From positions 2,604,001 to 2,668,000 of the forward strand of contig OY970164.1 in assembly GCA_963706555.1 (NCBI GenBank): 64,000 nucleotides of DNA. Reading direction: 5' to 3'. The notes beneath the pieces were generated by a model. That model had not been told where the DNA came from, did not search any database, and saw only the letters and a program-made list of their open reading frames with translations. Source of the DNA: Bog-473 sp963706555. Its GTDB lineage: Bacteria; Actinomycetota; Acidimicrobiia; Acidimicrobiales; RAAP-2. The position numbers and the translations under genes are program-made. Positions 44,298-51,325 of this stretch are shown here, piece after piece (position 1 is the stretch's first letter; each line of letters opens with the position of its first letter).

Positions 44298-44312
44298 ACG
44301 GAGGGTGCGGCA

Positions 44313-45389
44313 TTGACCGCCACCGCGCTACATGGCGTTCGACTCAACGTCGCCAACCTCGAGCGGGCCGAACAGTTCTACACCGGACTCGGCATGATCG
44401 AAGACATCGGCATGCGCCGGGTCGATGTGCCCGATGGTGTGACGTCAGTGTTGGCCGCGAACGACCCGGCTCACAACTCGAACAATCGATCCGTTTCTCT
44501 GCGCTGGCCCTGCGATCCGTATATGCACGTGCATCTCGTCGCGTGCGACCCGGATGGAGCGCGGCAAGGGTGGCCGAAGTCGGTCGACCAGGTAGGGTCG
44601 ACCGTACTGACCGTCCTCGTGGCGGACCTCGACGCAGAGATGCACCAGCTGAGAGACAGCCGGGCCAACATCCGCGTCGAAGCGGCTGCGACTGCGCGAT
44701 TGAGTGGCTCCACGCGATCCGCGTACGTCGAGGATCCGGACGGGAATGTCGTCGAACTTCTCGAATCCTTCCCGGACCGCGGTTGGGACTACACGGCATG
44801 CACGGTGGCCGGAGCACCGGCGACGTTTCTCCATCTCCAACTCAACACGTACGACTTCGAAGCGATGTCCCGGTTCTATGCCGGTTTGGGATTCGCCCCG
44901 GACCCCCTGAGCATGGGACGGCCGAACGTCGACTACAGAAAGCTCATCGATATGAGCCGGCCTAATCCGTATGTGGAGGCCTTCGGCCGGCCGCTGAACA
45001 ACAAGGTCACCAACGGTGTCACCCTGTTCCAACTCGGCGAGGACCACTCCGACATGCATCTCGAGATCATGGGTTGGGGTGCCGAGAACCTGGTCGTTCC
45101 TGGGCCAGAGTCGACGTTTCACCAGCTCGGCATCATGCGGTACTGCTTCAAGACCGTCGATCACTTGGAGAAGCTCGCGGAGCTCAAGCGCCATGGCGTG
45201 CGCGTCCTCATGGAGAACCAGCTCGGGGCCTACAACTGGGGTGATTCCGAGTGGTTTTACTTCGCGGATCCTGACGGCAACATCCTGTGTTTCGAAGAGT
45301 GGTTCCCCGCCGGACATTGGGGGAGAAGGTGTGATCGCGCGCCGATCATCGAAGTGCCGGGAGAACCTCACTTCCGTACCATTCGATGA
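44313..45389 (+). CDS. Two-domain VOC family (glyoxalase/dioxygenase-like) protein
   Basis: Protein of 358 residues with two vicinal-oxygen-chelate modules. The first (about 5-145) begins LHGVRLNVANLERAEQFYTG and ends VEDPDGNVVELLE; the second (about 165-340) begins TFLHLQLNTYDFEAMSRFYA and ends FADPDGNILCFEEW. Each module has a Glu at the end of its last strand, a usual metal ligand in the family (E in VVELLE and CFEEW). Candidate His ligands lie at the start of each module. The TTG start has GGAGGG upstream. Its 3' end overlaps the convergent LLM gene by 44 bases. It would be a ring-cleaving, isomerising or lyase enzyme. Confidence 0.85.
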   Translation: MTATALHGVRLNVANLERAEQFYTGLGMIEDIGMRRVDVPDGVTSVLAANDPAHNSNNRSVSLRWPCDPYMHVHLVACDPDGARQGWPKSVDQVGSTVLTVLVADLDAEMHQLRDSRANIRVEAAATARLSGSTRSAYVEDPDGNVVELLESFPDRGWDYTACTVAGAPATFLHLQLNTYDFEAMSRFYAGLGFAPDPLSMGRPNVDYRKLIDMSRPNPYVEAFGRPLNNKVTNGVTLFQLGEDHSDMHLEIMGWGAENLVVPGPESTFHQLGIMRYCFKTVDHLEKLAELKRHGVRVLMENQLGAYNWGDSEWFYFADPDGNILCFEEWFPAGHWGRRCDRAPIIEVPGEPHFRTIR

Positions 45390-46278
45390 CTTTGAGCACG
45401 GAGGCGGCATCGGCCGCGCGAATCCCGGCCTTCATATGGGAAACGCCCAGCGATGCGTACATGGCGAGGGCATCCACCACCCGGTGGGCCTGTTCCTTGA
45501 GGTCGGTTGCTTCGGAATCGAGCTGTACCTCCGATCGCTCGCCGTTGACGATCTGGAGCGCATCGGGGTTGCGTCCGGCCCGGTCGCATGCGGAGCGGAG
45601 GCGGTCCAATGCACCTTTGAGGCGCTCGGGACCCATGCCGGCGGCAATCCAACCATCACCCAATCGGGCCGCCCGGTCTAACGCCGCATCGCTGTGGCCG
45701 CCGATCAGGATCGGTATGGGTCGTTGCAGGGGCCTCGGGTCGGGGGAGATGGGGGGGATGTCGTAGAACTCACCCGCAAACTCCACAGTCTCTCCAGTAG
45801 CGCTCCACAGAGTCCGTAGCAAAGAGATCTGCTCGTCGACTCTCCGTCCGCGCCGGTCCCACGGCATCGCCATGGCTTCGGCCTCTTCTCGGAGCCAGCC
45901 AACCCCAACGCCGTACAGCACGCGTCCGCCCGAGTAGAGATCGATACTGGCGAGCTGCCTCGCGTTCAGCACGGGATTGCGGATCGGGAGGACTGCGATC
46001 CCCGTACAAAGTTTTACCCGCTGGGTCACTGCGGACGCGACGGCGAGGGTGGTGTTCATCTCTAGGTTCAACCCCATGGTTGCCTGCAGGTCGGCAAACC
46101 CGATCCGCTTGGGCGTGGCCGGCAGGACATATTCCGACGCGAACTGGGCCGGGACCACGACGTGGTCCGCAGCCCATAGCGAATCGAAACCGGCGGACTC
46201 AGCGGATCGACAGAAGGCAATGACGAATTCGGGGGACGCCAGCGGCCCGAAGTGAGGGATGGTGATACCTACGTCCAT
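45346..46278 (-). CDS. LLM-class F420-dependent oxidoreductase (TIGR03619-like)
   Basis: Luciferase-like barrel protein of 310 residues. MDVGITIPHFGPLASPEF, AGFDSLWAADHVVVP, TGIAVLPIRNPVLNARQLAS, GGRVLYGVGVGWLREEAEAM and PIPILIGGHSDAALDRAA follow the order seen in TIGR03619 F420 oxidoreductases. It would use reduced or oxidised F420 in a hydride transfer. It shares a minus-strand unit with the NTF2-like and SDR genes (46326-47614) and overlaps the VOC gene tail-to-tail by 44 bases. Confidence 0.9.
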   Translation of the reverse strand: MDVGITIPHFGPLASPEFVIAFCRSAESAGFDSLWAADHVVVPAQFASEYVLPATPKRIGFADLQATMGLNLEMNTTLAVASAVTQRVKLCTGIAVLPIRNPVLNARQLASIDLYSGGRVLYGVGVGWLREEAEAMAMPWDRRGRRVDEQISLLRTLWSATGETVEFAGEFYDIPPISPDPRPLQRPIPILIGGHSDAALDRAARLGDGWIAAGMGPERLKGALDRLRSACDRAGRNPDALQIVNGERSEVQLDSEATDLKEQAHRVVDALAMYASLGVSHMKAGIRAADAASVLKVIEWYGSEVLPALR

Positions 46279-46325
46279 GGGCGTCCTCCGCGGTCACTGC
46301 GTGATCCGGTCGACGAACCGGCCTG

Positions 46326-46745
46326 TCAACCGATGGTGATCAGCCGGCGATGTAGACGCCAATGGCCATCGACGAATCGGAAATCGTCATGATAATGGCC
46401 CACGTTGAAGATGGTCGGGTTGGTCGTCGTCTGGCGGAAAAAGATGAAATAGGAGTCCGCCACAGCGTGGTCCTGACCGGTCACCTCTACGGCGAGGGTG
46501 GTGATGACATGACGCGAGGCGCTTCCGGGACCGGTGAGGCCGGCCCGGCGCCTTTCTTCCGCGCCGGCCCTGATGTCGGCCCGGCCCCGCCGAGGCGCTT
46601 CGGGCATCTCCCACGAGGCGTCCTCAGTGAAGAATTCGATGTACTCGTCAAGTGCACCGTGGTCGGCGGCGTGCGCAAGTTTGGCCACCTGGTTTCTGAT
46701 TGCGAGTTCGTCAGATTCGGCCCGATGTACGTCAGGAGAATTCAT
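46326..46745 (-). CDS. NTF2/SnoaL-like protein
   Basis: Cone-fold protein of 139 residues. The opening helix DELAIRNQVAKLAHAADHGA and FFTEDASWEMPEAPRRGRAD then RHVITTLAVEVTGQDHAVAD fit SnoaL-like_4 (limonene-hydrolase-like or dehydratase-type). A Tyr/Asp pair in YIEFFTEDA is often catalytic in such proteins. Its ATG (46745) overlaps the stop of the SDR (ATGA), so the two are translated together. The longer upstream frame belongs to the SDR in another frame and is not used. Confidence 0.84.
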   Translation of the reverse strand: MNSPDVHRAESDELAIRNQVAKLAHAADHGALDEYIEFFTEDASWEMPEAPRRGRADIRAGAEERRRAGLTGPGSASRHVITTLAVEVTGQDHAVADSYFIFFRQTTTNPTIFNVGHYHDDFRFVDGHWRLHRRLITIG

Positions 46746-47614
46746 CGGCGCTCGTTCAACGTCTGAAGAGCCCAGGCAGTCGAAGAGGTCGTTCCGGCAT
46801 CGACGGACAGCTCGATGCCGGTGATCCAGCGGCTCTCGTCCGACGTCAGGAAGACAGCGGGCCACGCGACATCCCAGGCCAGCCCTTCGGTGGGGAGCAG
46901 ACCGGCCCGGCGCCGTCGCTCACGGATCTCCTCGCCGCCCTGATCTCCCATCGGGGTGAAGACGTGACCGGGAAGGATGCAATTCACCCTGATGCCGTCG
47001 CGGCCCAGCAGGTAGGCCCAATCCCTGGTCAGGCCCAACAGGGCGGATTTCGAAGCGGCGTAGGCGCCCGAGCCGAAGCCGCGGATCGCCGCGATCGACG
47101 AGATGTTGAGGATGGACCCACTTCCGGCAGCTATCAGATGGGGAGCGGTGTGGCGGGTCGTCAGGAGGGGGGCGCGAAGGTTGACCCTCATGACCTGGTC
47201 CCACGCGTCGAGGTTCAGAGTGGCCGGACTCCCTCCGCCCCCGGACAGGGCGACGTTGTTGACGAGCGTGTCCAACCCTCCGAAGGTATCCACCGCCATC
47301 TGTACACATTTTGCGTTGTCGGCCTCATCGGTGAGATCACCCACCGCGACAATGGCATCACCTCCGAGTTTGTCGATCAATTCCTTGGTCGCCTCGGCCC
47401 GCTGGCGTGAGATGTCACCGATCGCCACCCGCGCGCCTTGCAAAGCGAAGAGGATGGCGATGGACTCGCCGATACCGAAGAGTTCCCCGTCCGGTGATGT
47501 TCCGGCGCCGCTGACGAAAGCGCGTTTTCCGAGCAGCCTTTGCCCATGGTCGACGCCGCGGTTCCACTCCTGCGCGGAGGTTGGGGCCGTTGGCGGCTCA
47601 GTCGTGTTGGTCAC
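46742..47614 (-). CDS. SDR family oxidoreductase
   Basis: SDR of 290 residues with a 25-residue leader before the Rossmann core. Cofactor loop: VSGAGTSPDGELFGIGESIA, longer than TGxxxGxG. NNVALSGGGG replaces NNAG; NISSIAAIRGFGS and YAASKSALLGLTRD hold Ser, Tyr and Lys. The GTG at 47614 lies exactly 7 nt after TACGAT (47622-47627 on the minus strand), so the transcript is probably leaderless; the longer frame upstream to 47860 overlaps the divergent gene and is not protein-like. The NTF2-like and LLM genes follow. Confidence 0.85.
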   Translation of the reverse strand: MTNTTEPPTAPTSAQEWNRGVDHGQRLLGKRAFVSGAGTSPDGELFGIGESIAILFALQGARVAIGDISRQRAEATKELIDKLGGDAIVAVGDLTDEADNAKCVQMAVDTFGGLDTLVNNVALSGGGGSPATLNLDAWDQVMRVNLRAPLLTTRHTAPHLIAAGSGSILNISSIAAIRGFGSGAYAASKSALLGLTRDWAYLLGRDGIRVNCILPGHVFTPMGDQGGEEIRERRRRAGLLPTEGLAWDVAWPAVFLTSDESRWITGIELSVDAGTTSSTAWALQTLNERR

Positions 47615-47621
47615 CGTCGCT

Positions 47622-47627
47622 ATCGTA
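47622..47627 (-). promoter_or_regulatory. Candidate -10 element TACGAT, leaderless start
   Basis: On the minus strand TACGAT fits TANNNT and ends exactly 7 nt before the GTG of the SDR at 47614. No Shine-Dalgarno precedes that start. The divergent SnoaL gene has CAAACT in the same position relative to its own ATG (47680), a weaker match. Confidence 0.48.
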
Positions 47628-47679
47628 GGTGACCCGTCCAGTTCTCTTCTCGGTTGTGTGCCCTGCCAAACTGTCCGCG

Positions 47680-48018
47680 ATGTCCGCGCCACGAGAGGTT
47701 GCCGACAGATACGTCGAGATCGCCACAGCGGACGGCAAGGCCGCATTAGCCACCCTGTTCGCTTCGGACGCCACTTTTCATGCTCCCGACGGATCTGTGT
47801 ACCGGGGCAGGGAGCAGATCGCCGCTTTCTATGCCCGCCATCTGGCTGTGGTGGTGCCACAGTTTCACATTCACCGTGCCGTGGAGACGGACCGGGAGTG
47901 CTGGGTGGAGCTCGCGAACCCTCCCCTCGATGATCCCGCGCTCCTGTGCAGCAACCACTTCACCCTGGACGACGACGGGCTCATCGCCCGCTTGGCGGTG
48001 TTTCTTCGTCCCCGCTGA
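47680..48018 (+). CDS. SnoaL/NTF2-like protein
   Basis: Small cone-fold protein of 112 residues. It begins MSAPREVADRYVEIATADGK, followed by LATLFASDATFHAPDGSVYR and REQIAAFYARHL, a pattern shared by SnoaL-like_2 domains, and ends in strands ALLCSNHFTLDDDGLIARLA. The function is unknown. The ATG at 47680 lies 66 bases from the divergent SDR start and has no Shine-Dalgarno. Its stop is 20 bases from the convergent VOC gene. Confidence 0.78.
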   Translation: MSAPREVADRYVEIATADGKAALATLFASDATFHAPDGSVYRGREQIAAFYARHLAVVVPQFHIHRAVETDRECWVELANPPLDDPALLCSNHFTLDDDGLIARLAVFLRPR

Positions 48019-48037
48019 GCGACGATGCGAGCTGCGG

Positions 48038-48910
48038 CTACGAGCTGCGGGTCCTCGGTACCGATCGCGGATCACCGGGCAGCAGTCCCTCGATCACCAT
48101 CAGAGGCACCTCCCCTGTTTCTTCGGGATCGATGAAGATGGCCTCGCCGGTGCGCCGTCGTATGGCGACGCCGGCGTCACGTAACGCGCCGTAGGCCGAC
48201 TCCAACGAGGGGACTCCCAACCCGAGGACATGACACCGGGCTCGGGTGTGCACCGTGCTCCAATACTCGGCACTCGTTGCGGGCGTGAGGCGGAAGAGGG
48301 CGAGGACGCAGTCAGGCGCGGCGAGGCACACGACTGGCTGGTCGGGGTCGGCCTGCGGGTCACGGAACGTCTCGACGAGCCCGAACAACTCGCCGAAGTC
48401 GTCCGCCCACTCGGACGGCTCAGGTACCAGGGCGCCTATGAAGGCGTGTGTGCGTACGTCGAGCACCGGCTGCTCGCCGGAGGGCGGTTCTGGTGCTCCG
48501 ATCCTCGGATCCTCGGGGATCGTGAAGTCCGACCATTCGAACAGGAGTCCACCGGTGTGTCGTGGATCCGTGAAGCAAAAGCCGGCCTCTGGGCGCACCC
48601 CGACTTCGATCCCGCGGCGCCCGAGGTGCGCAATGGTTGCGTCGAGATTCTCGACTTGGAAGGCGCACGAATGCAATCCGGGCCCGAAGCGCTCCAGGAA
48701 GCGCGCCGCCGCGTGGCCAGGGACGATGGGCTCAGCCACCTCGATCGAACCGTCGCCGACCCAGGTCATGCCGCCCCGGCGGCCGATTGCCGGGGCCTCG
48801 CTGTACTCGAGCACGCGCAACCCGGCAACGCGTCGCAGTGCGGCCACGGTGCGGTCATAGCTGTTGACCATGCAGGTCGAATGGAAGGTCCGCACGATCC
48901 GATGGGGCAT
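48038..48910 (-). CDS. VOC family protein, two domains
   Basis: Protein of 290 residues. The first domain opens HRIVRTFHSTCMVNSYDRTV and has LHSCAFQVENLDATIAHLGR with the candidate second-strand His; it ends TGGLLFEWSD with the usual Glu. The second module from about 155 is more divergent and ends IFIDPEETGEVPLMVIEG. A metal-dependent lyase, isomerase or dioxygenase is possible. No clear Shine-Dalgarno precedes the ATG at 48910 (GAGAAG is about 8-10 nt away); a longer in-frame extension overlaps the operator region. It is divergent from the amidohydrolase at 49053. Confidence 0.78.
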   Translation of the reverse strand: MPHRIVRTFHSTCMVNSYDRTVAALRRVAGLRVLEYSEAPAIGRRGGMTWVGDGSIEVAEPIVPGHAAARFLERFGPGLHSCAFQVENLDATIAHLGRRGIEVGVRPEAGFCFTDPRHTGGLLFEWSDFTIPEDPRIGAPEPPSGEQPVLDVRTHAFIGALVPEPSEWADDFGELFGLVETFRDPQADPDQPVVCLAAPDCVLALFRLTPATSAEYWSTVHTRARCHVLGLGVPSLESAYGALRDAGVAIRRRTGEAIFIDPEETGEVPLMVIEGLLPGDPRSVPRTRSS

Positions 48911-48989
48911 AGGTGACAGCTTCTCTCGTGGTGTCCCGACCAGAAGTTCGACCCAGCCGGTTTGTCCTGTGCAAAATCGCCGGGATTCG

Positions 48990-49010
48990 CTATTATAGGG
49001 CGTATAGTAG
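48990..49010. promoter_or_regulatory. Palindromic operator with divergent -10 elements
   Basis: CTATTATA (48990-48997) and TATAGTAG (49003-49010) form an inverted repeat with 5-bp spacer GGGCG and one mismatch. On the minus strand the left arm is TATAAT, a good -10 for the VOC gene; on the plus strand the right arm contains TATAGT, a good -10 for the amidohydrolase. A repressor bound here would block both. Confidence 0.55.
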
Positions 49011-49016
49011 AACTGA

Positions 49017-49034
49017 GGCAGCCCCTCGGCTGCC
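49017..49034 (+). promoter_or_regulatory. 5' mRNA hairpin of amidohydrolase gene
   Basis: GGCAGCC (49017-49023), loop CCTC and GGCTGCC (49028-49034) form a perfect 7-bp GC-rich stem. It starts 8 bases after the TATAGT -10 element, so it would be at the very 5' end of the amidohydrolase transcript and could protect or regulate it. Confidence 0.4.
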
Positions 49035-49052
49035 GTGAAATGAGGGAGGGTC

Positions 49053-50444
49053 ATGGCCGACCGAGTCATCGTCGTTTCGTCCGACTCACATGCAGGGATG
49101 CCCAAGGACCTGTGGGCCGAGTATCTCGAGAGCCGATTCCACAATCTGCTTCCCGGCTTGCGCGAGGACAATGAGATCTACCCACTCGCAATTGCCCTTC
49201 TCGGCTCCAAGCACCAGTTCAACGTCTATCCCGAACATGAGGAGATCCACCGTACGGGATGGCATGGACTGCACGACCCGGTGTTGCGGATGGCTGACAT
49301 GGATCGCGAGGGAGTGGCCGCGGAGCTTATCTACCTCGGCGACTCCCGTCTCGGGGACCTCTTCCACAACGTGACGAACCGCGAGTTCTCCTTGGACGCG
49401 TGGGAAGCCGGAGCACGGGCCTGGAACCGCTGGGCGGCGGACAACTTCGGGTTCGCCATGGACCGGTTCCTTGTGACAGCAGCTATCGGACCGTGTGTCG
49501 ACATTGACACGACGGTGAAAGAACTGGAGTGGGTATCGGACCACGGCTTCACCGGTACCTACGGCCCGGGCTACCTCCACCATGCGGGGATGCCGCCCCT
49601 TTTCGACCCCTACTGGAATCCTTTCTGGGCGGCGTGCGAAGAGCGAAACCTGGCTGTCATCGTTCACGCCGGCTTTGGGACCGAACAAGGCGCCGTGTTC
49701 CCTGAGGTGGAGCGGATCTACAACGATGTGGTGAAGGCGGCCAACTCGACAGACGTCGACGAGCTGTTCGCCCACGCGGGTGCGGTTTCCGACGAGTCGC
49801 TCGAGTTCTTCAGCAATTTCCTCAACCGCAGCGTGGACGCGCGGCGCCCCATGTGGCAGTTGATGCTGGGCGGGGTCTTCGACCGTTTTCCGGGACTGCG
49901 CTACATGCCCACCGAGATCCGGCTCGATTGGATTCCCGCGACGCTCGCCTATCTGGACCGGTTTTACGAGAAGCACCGAGAGGATCTGCCGGCCACGCGC
50001 AAACCGAGTGAGTACTGGAAATCCAACTGCATGGCCGGAGCATCGTTCATCCACAAGGCCGAGGTGGAGATGCGCCACGAGATCGGGATCGAGACGATGC
50101 TGTTCGGTCGGGACTATCCGCACCCTGAAAGCACTTGGCCCAACACACGCGCCTGGTGGAGGGATGCCTTCGTCGGAGTGCCCGAGGACGAGCTGCGCCT
50201 GATCCTGGGCGAGAATGCCATCCGGTTCCTGAATCTGGACCGGGACCGCTTGGGCGAGATCGCCCGACGCATCGGACCGACGGTCGACGAGATCCACGCC
50301 GGCGAACCCGTCGAAGGAGCGCTCCTCGAGAGCTTCGCACTGCGCGGGGGGTATCTGAAGCCGCCGGAGGGCGACAGCCAGATTCCGCTGGTCGCCAAGG
50401 TGGTCGAGGAGGATTTTGCCGGGCTGGCCGCCGCCCGCGTCTGA
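49053..50444 (+). CDS. Amidohydrolase-2 family protein
   Basis: TIM-barrel metal hydrolase/decarboxylase of 463 residues. The N-terminal ligand motif is VVSSDSHAGMP (D-x-H). Later it shows LAVIVHAGFG (His) and MLFGRDYPHPESTWP (Asp). The middle IYLGDSRLGDLFHNV and a region with a long insert between strands 5 and 6 distinguish it from the two paralogues at 5292 and 18872. GAGGGAGGG 3-4 nt before the ATG supports the start. Its end lies next to a strong terminator hairpin. Confidence 0.88.
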   Translation: MADRVIVVSSDSHAGMPKDLWAEYLESRFHNLLPGLREDNEIYPLAIALLGSKHQFNVYPEHEEIHRTGWHGLHDPVLRMADMDREGVAAELIYLGDSRLGDLFHNVTNREFSLDAWEAGARAWNRWAADNFGFAMDRFLVTAAIGPCVDIDTTVKELEWVSDHGFTGTYGPGYLHHAGMPPLFDPYWNPFWAACEERNLAVIVHAGFGTEQGAVFPEVERIYNDVVKAANSTDVDELFAHAGAVSDESLEFFSNFLNRSVDARRPMWQLMLGGVFDRFPGLRYMPTEIRLDWIPATLAYLDRFYEKHREDLPATRKPSEYWKSNCMAGASFIHKAEVEMRHEIGIETMLFGRDYPHPESTWPNTRAWWRDAFVGVPEDELRLILGENAIRFLNLDRDRLGEIARRIGPTVDEIHAGEPVEGALLESFALRGGYLKPPEGDSQIPLVAKVVEEDFAGLAAARV

Positions 50445-50465
50445 TCTCTCCCCCCCGAGAGAAGA

Positions 50466-50500
50466 GAGAGACCCCGGTGGCCCAGCCATCGGGGTCTCTC
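50466..50500. terminator. Bidirectional hairpin terminator
   Basis: GAGAGACCCCGGTGG (50466-50480), loop CCCAG and CCATCGGGGTCTCTC (50486-50500) form a 15-bp stem with one G-T wobble. It lies between the convergent amidohydrolase (ends 50444) and SDR (ends 50506). No long U tract follows, which is common in GC-rich actinobacteria. Confidence 0.8.
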
Positions 50501-50505
50501 GCTGT

Positions 50506-51315
50506 TCAGGGCGCGCTACGGATCGTTCCTCCGTCAACGGGTAGGACGACGCCAGTGATCCACGACGCCCGCTCGGAGCAGAGGAAGACGACCGCGGCGG
50601 CGACTTCGGTTGCCGTGCCCATCCGGCCCACATCGATGGGCGCTCGCCGGAGCATGCTCTCGACCAATGCGTCTTCGGAGCGGCCGGTGGCGGCCATGGC
50701 CTCTCCGAAGACGGATGCCGCTCCTTCTGTGTAAGTGAGCCCCGGGAGCACGCAGTTGGCACACACACCCTCCGACCCGTAGGCCCGGGAGAGATTCCGG
50801 GTCACATTCACCAGCGCTGCTTTCGCCGCGGAATACGGGGCGCAGAATGGTTCGGGGACGCGTGCCGTGTACGACGACACGTTGACGATCCGTCCCCAGC
50901 GTTGCTCGCGCATGTGCGGAAGGAGCACCCGCGTCAACCGCACGCCGCTGACCACGTTGAGCTGGTAAGCGTCATCCCAGTCCGTATCGGAGAGCTGGTC
51001 GAAGGGCAGGTGACCGCTCTCACCGCCGGCGTTGTTGACCAGAATGTCGGCGCCCCCGAGTTCGGCGGCGGCCTCTTCGATCGCCGTGGTCGTTCTGGCG
51101 TCGGTGGCATCTCCCACCACAGCAAGAACAGTGGCCTCACCCGGTACGGTCGAGCGCTCGCGCAGCTCTTCGACGGCTCGGTGGAGATCCTCGGCCCCAC
51201 GGGCTGAGAGAACGACCTTGACTCCGCTGCGAACGAGCTCGTCGGCGACCGCCCGACCGATACCCCGGCTGGCCCCGGTCACGACGGCCACTTTGCCGGT
51301 CAGGCCGAGGTCCAT
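50506..51315 (-). CDS. SDR family oxidoreductase
   Basis: Classical SDR of 269 residues. TGASRGIGRAVADELVRSG, NNAGGESGHLPFDQLSD, NVSSYTARVPEP with Ser, and YSAAKAALVNVTRN with Tyr and Lys are all present; the C-terminus reads SWITGVVLPVDGGTIR. It starts 10 bases after the solute-binding protein gene on the same strand, so the pair is co-transcribed; this ties it to the imported substrate (inference). Confidence 0.9.
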   Translation of the reverse strand: MDLGLTGKVAVVTGASRGIGRAVADELVRSGVKVVLSARGAEDLHRAVEELRERSTVPGEATVLAVVGDATDARTTTAIEEAAAELGGADILVNNAGGESGHLPFDQLSDTDWDDAYQLNVVSGVRLTRVLLPHMREQRWGRIVNVSSYTARVPEPFCAPYSAAKAALVNVTRNLSRAYGSEGVCANCVLPGLTYTEGAASVFGEAMAATGRSEDALVESMLRRAPIDVGRMGTATEVAAAVVFLCSERASWITGVVLPVDGGTIRSAP

Positions 51316-51325
51316 GAAGCGAGCC

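Noticed and set aside
49086..50768. 560-residue minus-strand frame
   Set aside because: Longest shadow in the window, antisense to the amidohydrolase, crossing the terminator hairpin and the SDR in the wrong frame.
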